Of a stretch of 10,939 nt of DNA, positions 1 to 6,163 are shown in pieces. This DNA is from DATHWB01 sp040902855 (lineage in GTDB: Bacteria > Actinomycetota > Acidimicrobiia > Spongiisociales > ZC4RG35): NCBI GenBank assembly GCA_040902855.1, contig JBBDWN010000181.1, positions 1 to 10,939 on the forward strand. The letters are read 5' to 3'. Each line of letters begins with the position of its first letter. Within the stretch, counting starts at the first letter, position 1. The notes below the pieces were generated by a model. The model saw only the letters and a list, made by a program, of their open reading frames with translations. It ran no database searches and had not been told where the DNA came from. Made by a program: the position numbers and the translations under genes.

Positions 1-687
1 TGGCCCATCCAGATCCTCGAAATCGGCGCCATCGGCACCCACAACGCTCTCGGGTTGGCGCTGGCGAAGGAAGCGGTGTTCCTTCAGGCCTCCACCTCAG
101 AGGTGTACGGCGACCCGCTCGTGAACCCGCAACCCGAGGACTATTGGGGGAACGTGAACCCGATAGGGGTGCGCGGTGTCTACGACGAGGGGAAGCGGTA
201 CGGGGAGGCACTGGTGATGGCCTATCACCGGGCCCACGGGCTGCGGACTCGGATCGCGCGTATCTTCAACACGTATGGTCCGCGGATGCGACCTGATGAT
301 GGTCGCGTCGTACCGGCGTTCTTCATGGCCGCTCTGCGTGGAGCGCCGCTGCCGGTCCATGGGGATGGTTCACAAACTCGATCGCTTTGTTTCGTCGACG
401 ACTTAATCGACGGCCTTGTCCGGCTCGCAGCCTCCGACGTCGTCGAACCGGTAAACCTGGGCAATCCGCATGAGGTGTCCATCTTGGAGCTTGCACACAT
501 GATCACCGAAGTTGTGGGTTCGGAGTCCGAGATCGCATTCGCGCCCCGGCCAGTGGACGATCCGCAGGTTCGTTCCCCCGATATTCGGCGTGCTCGTACG
601 CTGGTGGGCTGGGAACCGGTGACGTCTCTGCGTGAAGGCCTGGAACGGACCGCGCCGTGGTTCCAGTCCTTCCTGGCCGCCGAGTGA
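1..687 (+). CDS. UDP-glucuronate decarboxylase-like NAD-dependent sugar epimerase/dehydratase (5' partial)
   Basis: The frame is open from the first base of the window, so the N-terminal part with the Rossmann NAD-binding glycine motif lies outside; 228 residues are visible. It is an extended short-chain dehydrogenase. The segment STSEVYGDP (visible residues 31-39), the PQPEDYWGNVNPIG stretch after it, and the catalytic YxxxK in YDEGK (Tyr61, Lys65) closely match the UDP-xylose synthase group, which oxidises and decarboxylates UDP-glucuronate to UDP-xylose in the cytoplasm. Later segments RIFNTYGPRM, a GDGSQTRSLCFVDDL substrate-side motif and a NLGNPHEVSILELA block also fit this family, and the C-terminus is complete. 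A dTDP-glucose 4,6-dehydratase or another UDP-sugar epimerase is the main alternative; the YWGNVNPIG block favours the decarboxylase. Its stop codon overlaps the GTG start of the next gene by four bases (GTGA), so the two are probably co-translated. The product would supply a nucleotide sugar for cell-surface glycan, which is inferred. Confidence 0.85.
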   Translation, partial: WPIQILEIGAIGTHNALGLALAKEAVFLQASTSEVYGDPLVNPQPEDYWGNVNPIGVRGVYDEGKRYGEALVMAYHRAHGLRTRIARIFNTYGPRMRPDDGRVVPAFFMAALRGAPLPVHGDGSQTRSLCFVDDLIDGLVRLAASDVVEPVNLGNPHEVSILELAHMITEVVGSESEIAFAPRPVDDPQVRSPDIRRARTLVGWEPVTSLREGLERTAPWFQSFLAAE

Positions 688-1034
688 GCAGCAGCCCGTC
701 GCACAAGACGAGACGGCGCACGATCCTCGCCGCGCTGGCGGCAATTGGATTGGTTGCACAGCCCGCGTTCGTCGATCGCCAGCCCGATCGTCAAGCTGAA
801 TTCGCTTTCGAGCTCTTTGCCAAAGGGGCGCCCCCCGAAGAGTACGTCATCGAGTTCCCTGATGAACGGCTGACGGTGACCGTTCCGCAACTGCAGCGCA
901 CGGCGCCGGCAAACCTCGACTACACCGAGGTCTATCCCGGCTACCTCTGCGAGCGCTACCCGGCAGCGGTCGAGGTGGAGGTGTATCGGTCGGGTGGCCC
1001 CCTGTCGGTCACTGACTGTGGAACCGGGGCCTGA
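684..1034 (+). CDS. Small signal-anchored protein of unknown function
   Basis: I do not recognise a family. The start chosen is GTG at 684, which overlaps the upstream stop as GTGA; an earlier in-frame GTG at 657 would only add nine residues buried in the preceding gene. The 116-residue product begins with a basic stretch (HKTRRR, about residues 7-12) followed by a short hydrophobic run (ILAALAAIGLVAQPAF, about 14-29). This resembles a signal peptide or single membrane anchor, so the rest is probably outside the membrane. The remainder is acidic and proline-rich, with two cysteines: one in LCERYP and one in TDCGTGA near the C-terminus. They could form a disulfide if exported. There is no lipobox cysteine after the hydrophobic segment. 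The stop overlaps the next start (TGATG), so it is tightly coupled to the membrane protein gene and may be its partner. That partnership is inferred from position only. Confidence 0.65.
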   Translation: MSSSPSHKTRRRTILAALAAIGLVAQPAFVDRQPDRQAEFAFELFAKGAPPEEYVIEFPDERLTVTVPQLQRTAPANLDYTEVYPGYLCERYPAAVEVEVYRSGGPLSVTDCGTGA

Positions 1035-1798
1035 TGACGACGGTGCCACCGTCATCGGTGGAGACATCCGTCCGCCTACTCGTCGCGGGGGCAGGCCTTC
1101 TGGTTATTGATACCGCCCTGACGTTCTATGAGATTGTGACCGATCGGGCGATCCGCATCCCACGGTTCGACTGGTACGTGCTCACTCCAGGGGTCGCGAT
1201 TGTGGTGATCGCCGGATGGGTGATCGGCTTGGCCCTGTTCGTGAATCCGCGGACCCGAGTGCGGTGGGGGTGGGTCGCTCCACTGGGGACAGTCCTTGTC
1301 GCCCTTGCCGACCGACAGACATGGGCCGGTTCCGTGCTCTACCTCATCGCAGTCTGGACGGCACTGCACTGGTGGTCGGCGCGTTTGGCCGTAGACCCTC
1401 GATCCGCGGCGGACCGCGCGATCCCGCTGCGCGTCGTGCAGGTTCATCTGGCCGGCGTGCTTCTTTGGGCCGCATACGCCAAGTTGAACGGTCGGTTCCT
1501 GTCTGGTTCGGTGCTTTCGGTGTCTTTCACAGGAATGGTCGAGCTGCCTGAGGAATGGATTACCCCAAGGGTGCTCCGGCCTGTCGCCGTTGCGACGATC
1601 ACAGCAGAGGTGGCGATCGCCGCGGGGCTCTGGACACGAAGCATGCGGCGTGTGGCGGTTGCGCTCGGCTTGCTCTTCCACGTGGTGATCTTCCTGTTCC
1701 TCTCACCGCCTCTCGTTCTCGCCGGTTTCGGCCTCGTCATGGCTTCTGGGTATGTGCTCTTCATCGATCGGATCCCGGGAGCGCCCCACCATGGCTGA
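1034..1798 (+). CDS. Polytopic membrane protein, HTTM/DoxX-like
   Basis: A 254-residue integral membrane protein with about seven or eight hydrophobic helices, roughly at residues 14-32, 50-70, 80-92 (weak), 99-113, 133-149, 181-199, 206-223 and 226-244. The region QVHLAGVLLWAAYAKLNG (136-153), the following FLSGSVLS, and the later TAEVAIAAGLW and RRVAVALGLLFH segments (190-216) resemble the HTTM domain, the membrane portion shared with vitamin K-dependent gamma-carboxylases, and more loosely the DoxX superfamily. The soluble C-terminal part of a true carboxylase is absent, so carboxylase activity should not be assumed. ATG at 1034 shares one base with the preceding stop, and the gene overlaps the next by eight bases. 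In many bacteria HTTM proteins sit beside small envelope proteins, and the gene just upstream fits that pattern. The substrate is unknown. The membrane assignment is firm; the family assignment is moderate. Confidence 0.75.
   Translation: MTTVPPSSVETSVRLLVAGAGLLVIDTALTFYEIVTDRAIRIPRFDWYVLTPGVAIVVIAGWVIGLALFVNPRTRVRWGWVAPLGTVLVALADRQTWAGSVLYLIAVWTALHWWSARLAVDPRSAADRAIPLRVVQVHLAGVLLWAAYAKLNGRFLSGSVLSVSFTGMVELPEEWITPRVLRPVAVATITAEVAIAAGLWTRSMRRVAVALGLLFHVVIFLFLSPPLVLAGFGLVMASGYVLFIDRIPGAPHHG
1777..1781 (+). promoter_or_regulatory. Ribosome binding site deciding the methyltransferase start
   Basis: GGGAG lies nine bases before ATG at 1791, inside the 3' end of the membrane protein gene. It supports 1791 over the earlier in-frame ATG at 1752, which would add 13 residues with no match to methyltransferase N-termini. 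Confidence 0.5.
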
Positions 1799-2492
1799 TC
1801 GGGAGTGGGAGGGACTCACCCGGTGGTGGCTGGACGAGCTGCAATCAGACCCTGCCTACGAAGAGCTCGTGACTCCGACGATCCTTGAACTGGTTCGTGC
1901 TTCACAGGGGTGGAAGGTCCTCGATGTCGGCTGTGGTGATGGGCGATTGATGCACCGCCTGGCCGCGGCGGGCGCGAGGCCGATCGGCGTGGACGCCGGC
2001 ATGGAGTTGCTGGTACTCGCGGCGGGTGTTGCGCCCGTTGCTCGGGTGCGCTTGCCATCGATGGGCGCGATCCGGGACGCCGCATTCGACGCAGCCGCGG
2101 TGTCGCTGGTGCTCGAGCACCTTGAGGATGAGGCGGCGTTCCTTGCCGAACTCGGGCGAGTGGTGCGGCCCGGTGGGCGCCTGGCGTTGGTGCTCAACCA
2201 TCCGATCTTCACCGCCCCCGAATCGGCCCCCATCCAGGAAGACGACGAAGTGCTGTGGCGTCCCGGTCGGTATTTCGAACGGGGCTACACCGACGAGAAG
2301 GCGGGGACGGGGGCGATCCGCTTCTACCACCGGACCATGGCGGAACTGTTGAACGCAGCGTCTGATGGCGGCTGGGATCTGGAGCGGATGGTGGAGATGG
2401 GAGTCAGCGACACCCAGGTCGATCGTTCTCCTGCGCTTGGTCAGCAACGGCACATCCCGCGGCTGTTGGGGGTGGCGTGGAGGAGGCGGTAG
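1791..2492 (+). CDS. Class I SAM-dependent methyltransferase
   Basis: A 233-residue soluble protein with a Rossmann-type methyltransferase fold. Motif I is VLDVGCGDGRL (residues 43-53), which binds S-adenosylmethionine. The acidic residue ending strand 2 is in GVDAG (Asp68), a motif IV-like block FDAAAVSLVLEHLED follows, and the helix and strand RVVRPGGRLALVLNHP after it are typical of the Methyltransf_11 type. The C-terminal segment has HRTMAELLNA, then near the end HIPRLLGVAWR, a pattern I associate with uncharacterised actinobacterial methyltransferases, so the substrate cannot be named. Small molecules such as quinone or lipid precursors and glycan groups are all possible. The ATG at 1791 overlaps the upstream stop by eight bases and has its own Shine-Dalgarno sequence. 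It is the last gene of the left cluster, converging on the histidine kinase. Confidence 0.85.
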   Translation: MADREWEGLTRWWLDELQSDPAYEELVTPTILELVRASQGWKVLDVGCGDGRLMHRLAAAGARPIGVDAGMELLVLAAGVAPVARVRLPSMGAIRDAAFDAAAVSLVLEHLEDEAAFLAELGRVVRPGGRLALVLNHPIFTAPESAPIQEDDEVLWRPGRYFERGYTDEKAGTGAIRFYHRTMAELLNAASDGGWDLERMVEMGVSDTQVDRSPALGQQRHIPRLLGVAWRRR

Positions 2493-2509
2493 CGGGCTCG
2501 AGGGTTCCT

Positions 2510-2548
2510 GCCCCTTCCGTCCTCGCCTGACGGCTCGGCCACCTTCCC
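2510..2548. repeat. Dispersed intergenic repeat, copy 1
   Basis: This 39-bp stretch matches 10723-10761 at 37 of 39 positions; the differences are T/C at 2520 and T/C at 2544. The shared core includes CCTCGCCTGACGGCTCGG. It begins 18 bases after the methyltransferase stop. Looser similarity continues downstream: a GGGAA block and then GATCAGA occur in both places, so the full element may be longer with a variable middle. It is non-coding by position. Its function is unknown. Confidence 0.8.
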
Positions 2549-2592
2549 CGGCCAGCGGACTGCTTCCGCTTGGGAAGGCGATCAGACTGATC
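2542..2592. terminator. Nested inverted repeats between convergent genes, candidate bidirectional terminator
   Basis: CCTTCCC (2542-2548) pairs perfectly with GGGAAGG (2572-2578). Inside it AGCGGA (2554-2559) pairs perfectly with TCCGCT (2565-2570) around a five-base loop. Next to it, GATCAG-A-CTGATC (2580-2592) is a 13-bp palindrome that reaches into the histidine kinase stop codon. The position between the 3' ends of convergent genes suits a terminator working in both directions. There is no T-run on either strand, so this is not a classical intrinsic terminator. Rho dependence or a T-less hairpin would have to be assumed. Confidence 0.4.
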
Positions 2593-4192
2593 AGGCGACC
2601 GGCAGGCTGCTGTCCGCGGTGGCGGCGGGGAGTTCGAGGTCGAAGGCGGTCAGGTTGTCGTGACGGCGGTAGCTGAGGGTGCCGCCCATCGCACGGGCCA
2701 GGCTGGCGCTCACGTACAGGCCCAGACCGACGCTGGGCAGCGCCTGGCTGGACTTGGCGACCGAGGTGAACGGCTGGAAGATGCGTTCGACGTCCTCAGG
2801 CGAGATGCCTTCGCCGTCGTCGACGACGCTGAGGACGGCCACGCCGGGGAGCCGGCGCGACTCGATGCTCACATGCTCGCCCCCATACTTGAAAGCGTTC
2901 ACCACCAGGTTCCTGACGATCTGGGCGACCCGGCCCGGATCGGCCACCCACGCTCGGTCGTCGTCGAAGCCGACTTCGATGTGGCGGCGCAGGTCGCTGG
3001 GGATCGACGCCAGCGCCCGATCTGTCACCTCACGGAGAACCACTGTTTCGATGTCCAGGTGCAGACCGGAGATGTCTGCCCGTGAGCCGACCAGCAGATC
3101 CTTGACGAGGGCGCTCATCTCGTTCGACTGTTCGGCGATCTGACGGACCATGTCCCGAGCCTCGTCTTCGGACAGGTCATCCCAGGCGGACTGCAACAAA
3201 CCGGCATACCCCACCACCGCGGTCAACGGCGTGCGGATCTCGTGGCTCACCGAGCCGATGAAGTGCTCCCGGGCCTCGTTGAACTTCTCGTTGTCCGCCA
3301 CCTCCACTCGCAGACGACGCCGCTGTGCGATTCCGCCGGTGACGAGCATCCCCGTGAGTGCCAGGGCAGTGGTGACGAGCAGCCCCAGAGGGAGGACGAT
3401 CTCGTTCGGGTAGAGATCTGGGCTGCGAGCGATCACCGTCAACGCCCACACGCGGTTGCCGAAGTTCACTGTCATGCCCCGGGAGGCGACATCGCGGGGC
3501 GAGAGCTGGGTGGCCAGGTCGAGACTCGCCGAGACCCGGTTGGAGACTTCCGCGGGCAGTTCGGAGGCGAGAAGATCGGCGTTGACGACGGCGAAGGCAA
3601 GATCGCCCTCAGGCAGGTGGGGGCTGATGAGGATCGCCGTCCGGGTGGGGAGCCCGGGCATCAGCCCAAACCCGGTCGCCGTCAGTTCGCCTGTGCGCAA
3701 GGCACTCGCGATCGCCTCGCGTGCCTCCCGGCGAGCGGAAAGGTCAGCCCCTACCCAGTCGAGTTCGGGAACCTCGGACGAGAACAGATCGACCAGGTAC
3801 GAGTCGTCGGAGACTCTGATCGTGCCCCAGGCGATCACACCTGCCACCGGGACCGACTCTTCGAAGTAGCGGCCGAACTGGTCGTTGTCGAGATCCGGTT
3901 GGACATCCTGCAGTGACCGGGCCCCGTGCAGGATGGCCACGATCTTGTCGAGTTCGGTCTCGATGGCGAACGCCGTCGTCTCAGCCACCAGGTCGAATCG
4001 CTCCGCAGCCGAAGTCCGATCGGCCGCCGCCACGCCCATCGCGAAGAGTGCTCCGAAGACGGCGATGGCAGCCACAATCAGATCGGAAGCAGGCCCGAAC
4101 CGGGAATTCGACGTTTTGGACACTGATCTTGTCTTCGGCCTGAACCATCGACGACTGAAGACGAACGACAACCGGCTGACAGCGACCAACAT
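2591..4192 (-). CDS. CHASE-like sensor histidine kinase (orphan)
   Basis: A 533-residue membrane sensor kinase, counted from ATG at 4192. Transmembrane helix 1 is about residues 38-55 and helix 2 about 264-288. Between them lies an extracytoplasmic domain that looks like CHASE: AERFDLVAETTAFAIETELD, then VAGVIAWGTIRV, then a WVGADLSARREAREAIASAL block. The H-box SVSHEIRTPL places the phospho-acceptor at His317. The ATPase part has the N-box RNLVVNAFKYGG (Asn432), G1 DDGEGI (458-463), F-box FQPF (472-475) and G2 GLGLYV (489-494), so the catalytic core looks intact. No PAS, HAMP or receiver domain was seen, and no response regulator is adjacent, so the partner and signal are unknown. The start is uncertain: ATG 4192 has no Shine-Dalgarno and lies 6 bp from the divergent uvrC start. 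GTG at 4123 (residue 24) would give 510 residues and still precede helix 1. The frame also stays open upstream through uvrC antisense, but that part is not protein-like. Confidence 0.87.
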   Translation of the reverse strand: MLVAVSRLSFVFSRRWFRPKTRSVSKTSNSRFGPASDLIVAAIAVFGALFAMGVAAADRTSAAERFDLVAETTAFAIETELDKIVAILHGARSLQDVQPDLDNDQFGRYFEESVPVAGVIAWGTIRVSDDSYLVDLFSSEVPELDWVGADLSARREAREAIASALRTGELTATGFGLMPGLPTRTAILISPHLPEGDLAFAVVNADLLASELPAEVSNRVSASLDLATQLSPRDVASRGMTVNFGNRVWALTVIARSPDLYPNEIVLPLGLLVTTALALTGMLVTGGIAQRRRLRVEVADNEKFNEAREHFIGSVSHEIRTPLTAVVGYAGLLQSAWDDLSEDEARDMVRQIAEQSNEMSALVKDLLVGSRADISGLHLDIETVVLREVTDRALASIPSDLRRHIEVGFDDDRAWVADPGRVAQIVRNLVVNAFKYGGEHVSIESRRLPGVAVLSVVDDGEGISPEDVERIFQPFTSVAKSSQALPSVGLGLYVSASLARAMGGTLSYRRHDNLTAFDLELPAATADSSLPVA

Positions 4193-4198
4193 GGGCTT

Positions 4199-6025
4199 GT
4201 GCGACGCCCGCCCACCGCAGAGATACCCGACCAGCCAGGCACCTACCTGTTCCGTGACCGCCACGGGCGAGTGATCTATGTGGGCAAGGCGAAATCGCTG
4301 CGCAAGCGGGTCGCCTCCTACTTCTCCCGGGACCTCCACCCGCGCACCGAGACGATGGTGGAGGCGGCCGAGACGGTCGAATGGATCATCGCCGACTCCG
4401 AAATCTCCGCCCTGATGCTCGAGTACTCGCTGATCAAAGAACACCGGCCGCGCTTCAACATCAAACTGCGCGACGACAAGTCCTATCCGTACCTGGCCAT
4501 CACCCGTGTCGACGAATGGCCCCGGGCCAGGGTGATGCGGGGCAAGAAGCGCAAAGGCAACGAATACTTCGGGCCCTACGCCCACACCTACGCCATCCGT
4601 AAGACACTCGACCTGCTGTTGCGGACCTTCCCGGTGCGGACCTGTTCGGACGGGGTGTTCCGCCGTCAGCAAGCCCAAGGCCGGCCATGCCTGCTCTTCC
4701 ACATCGAAAAGTGTGCCGGGCCGTGTGTGGGGGAAGTTTCTGCGACCCAGTACACGGAGTTGGTGGACGGACTCGCCGACTTCCTGCGGGGCAACACCGA
4801 AGGCATCGTCGAGGACCTGCGAGACCGGATGTGGGAGACGGCCCAACGCCAGGAATACGAACTGGCGGCTCGCTATCGGGACCGGATCGGCGACCTCGAA
4901 CGTGCCGTCGAACGCCAAGAGATCGTCACCGAACGCCCCGAATACTTCGACCTCATCGCCTTTCACGGCGATGACCTGGAGACCTCGGTTCAGGTGCTGT
5001 ATGTGAGGAAAGGTCGGGTTGTCGGAAGGTTCGGATCGGTCGTGGACCGGGTCGAAGACCTCACAGACGAAGAGTTGATGGGCGAAATCGTGCGGGAGTT
5101 GTATCTCGACGAGACGCCGCCCAAGACCGTGCTCGTCGGGCTGATGCCGCCCGACGCCGAAGGGGTGGAGGCGTGGCTGGCCGACCGGCGAGGGTCATCG
5201 GTGGGTTTGCGGGTGCCGCAGCGCGGCCAGAAGCGACGGCTGATGGAAACCACCACGGTGAACGCTCGGGAAGCCTTCGGACGGCATCGTCTCAAGCGCC
5301 AGTCCGATCACAACGCCAGGGCGCGGGCGCTGCGCTCGTTGCAGGAAGTGCTCGGGCTGGAAGAGGCGCCGCTGCGAATCGAGGCCTACGACATCTCCAC
5401 GCTGCAGGGCACCAACACCGTGTCCTCGATGGTGGTGATGGAAGACGCTCTGCCCAAACGGGGGGAGTATCGGCGGTTCAAGATCCGCACCGTCGACGGC
5501 CAGGACGACTTCGCCTCCATGGAAGAAACCCTGCGGCGGCGGTTCACCGCCTACCTGCGGGAGATCCGCAAACCGCTGGAAGAACAAGGCCGCTTCTCGT
5601 ATCCGCCGTCACTGATCCTCGTCGACGGCGGGCCGGGTCAGTTGGGCCGGGCCGAGAAGGTGCTCGACGAACTGGACCTCGACATCCCCGCCATCGGACT
5701 CGCCAAACGGATGGAAGAGGTCTACCTGCCGGGCCAGCCGGACCCGATCCGGATTCCGCGAGACGCCGAAGCGCTCTACCTGTTGCAGCAGATCCGGGAC
5801 GAAGCCCACCGCTTCGCTATCACCTACCACCGGAACCTGCGGTCCAAGTCCATGGTCGACTCCATCCTGGACGAGGTGGCAGGGGTGGGACCCGGTCGCA
5901 AGAAGGCGCTGATCGCTCGGTTCGGTTCCGTGAAGAAGATGCGGGAAGCGTCGGTGGAGGAGCTTGCCTCGGTCGTCCCGTCGACAGTCGCCCACGCCGT
6001 GTGGGAGGCGTTGCACACGGGGTGA
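4199..6025 (+). CDS. uvrC: Excinuclease ABC subunit C
   Basis: UvrC makes both incisions around a DNA lesion after UvrA and UvrB have located it. The 608-residue length is normal. The N-terminal GIY-YIG nuclease covers about residues 14-95, with GTYLF (14-18), VIYVGKAKSLRKRV (25-38) and the metal-binding Glu75; it makes the 3' cut. Four cysteines at 149, 164, 172 and 176 match the iron-sulfur cluster site. The UVR domain that contacts UvrB is about 203-238. The RNase H-like nuclease, which makes the 5' cut, has IEAYDIS (Asp398), GQDDF (Asp436/437), LILVDGGPGQ (Asp476) and DEAHRFAITYHR (His537). A helix-hairpin-helix pair lies at about 555-605. The start is GTG at 4199, the farthest upstream start in this frame, and it gives the expected N-terminus. 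There is no clear Shine-Dalgarno, so a leaderless or short-leader mRNA is possible. It is divergent from the kinase, and 138 bp separate it from rapZ. Confidence 0.97.
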   Translation: MRRPPTAEIPDQPGTYLFRDRHGRVIYVGKAKSLRKRVASYFSRDLHPRTETMVEAAETVEWIIADSEISALMLEYSLIKEHRPRFNIKLRDDKSYPYLAITRVDEWPRARVMRGKKRKGNEYFGPYAHTYAIRKTLDLLLRTFPVRTCSDGVFRRQQAQGRPCLLFHIEKCAGPCVGEVSATQYTELVDGLADFLRGNTEGIVEDLRDRMWETAQRQEYELAARYRDRIGDLERAVERQEIVTERPEYFDLIAFHGDDLETSVQVLYVRKGRVVGRFGSVVDRVEDLTDEELMGEIVRELYLDETPPKTVLVGLMPPDAEGVEAWLADRRGSSVGLRVPQRGQKRRLMETTTVNAREAFGRHRLKRQSDHNARARALRSLQEVLGLEEAPLRIEAYDISTLQGTNTVSSMVVMEDALPKRGEYRRFKIRTVDGQDDFASMEETLRRRFTAYLREIRKPLEEQGRFSYPPSLILVDGGPGQLGRAEKVLDELDLDIPAIGLAKRMEEVYLPGQPDPIRIPRDAEALYLLQQIRDEAHRFAITYHRNLRSKSMVDSILDEVAGVGPGRKKALIARFGSVKKMREASVEELASVVPSTVAHAVWEALHTG

Positions 6026-6083
6026 GAGGAGTCAGCTCTGCCAAGAGTGCGCCGACTTCGTCCACCGCTCTTCGTACCCCAAC

Positions 6084-6102
6084 CGTTTTGTACGTCCAAA
6101 CG
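6084..6102. repeat. Small inverted repeat upstream of rapZ
   Basis: CGTTT (6084-6088) and AAACG (6098-6102) are perfect inverted repeats around a nine-base spacer in the uvrC-rapZ gap. The stretch is A/T-rich for this genome. It could be a weak hairpin or a protein-binding site; nothing in the sequence decides between these. Confidence 0.3.
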
Positions 6103-6107
6103 CTTCA

Positions 6108-6134
6108 TTTCTGTAGCGCTCGTTCGCTAAGAAA
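6108..6134. terminator. Hairpin between uvrC and rapZ, candidate terminator or regulatory structure
   Basis: TTTCT (6108-6112) pairs with AGAAA (6130-6134), and TAGCG (6114-6118) pairs with CGCTA (6125-6129) around a six-base loop. Only G6113 is unpaired, giving a ten-base-pair stem with one bulge. It lies 82 bases after the uvrC stop and 29 bases before the rapZ start. No T-run follows on the + strand, where the next bases are G-rich, so an intrinsic terminator is not shown. It could end uvrC transcription, insulate the rapZ operon, or be an operator. Confidence 0.4.
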
Positions 6135-6150
6135 CGGGGTGGGGGCGAGG

Positions 6151-6156
6151 TAGCGT
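6151..6156 (+). promoter_or_regulatory. Candidate -10 element for a leaderless rapZ operon mRNA
   Basis: TAGCGT fits the actinobacterial -10 consensus TANNNT. It ends seven bases before A of the rapZ ATG (6164), which is the distance expected if transcription starts at or next to the start codon. The G-rich GGGGAG that touches the ATG is too close to act as a normal Shine-Dalgarno, which favours the leaderless reading. No convincing -35 hexamer was seen 16-19 bases upstream. Confidence 0.4.
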
Positions 6157-6163
6157 TGGGGAG

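Noticed and set aside
2517..2533. CCGTC/GACGG hairpin inside the dispersed repeat as its functional fold
   Set aside because: The T-to-C change in copy 2 breaks one pair without compensation, so the pairing is not conserved between the two copies.
4124..4198. Sigma70-like promoters in the kinase-uvrC gap
   Set aside because: TTGTCT- and TTGTCG-like -35 candidates exist on both strands, but none has a TANNNT box at a suitable distance.
4193..4966. Upstream extension of the kinase frame, giving a 791-residue protein
   Set aside because: The extra 258 codons lie antisense to a well-conserved part of uvrC and show no domain; the kinase's first membrane helix and all motifs lie downstream of 4192. 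Long antisense open frames are expected at this GC content.
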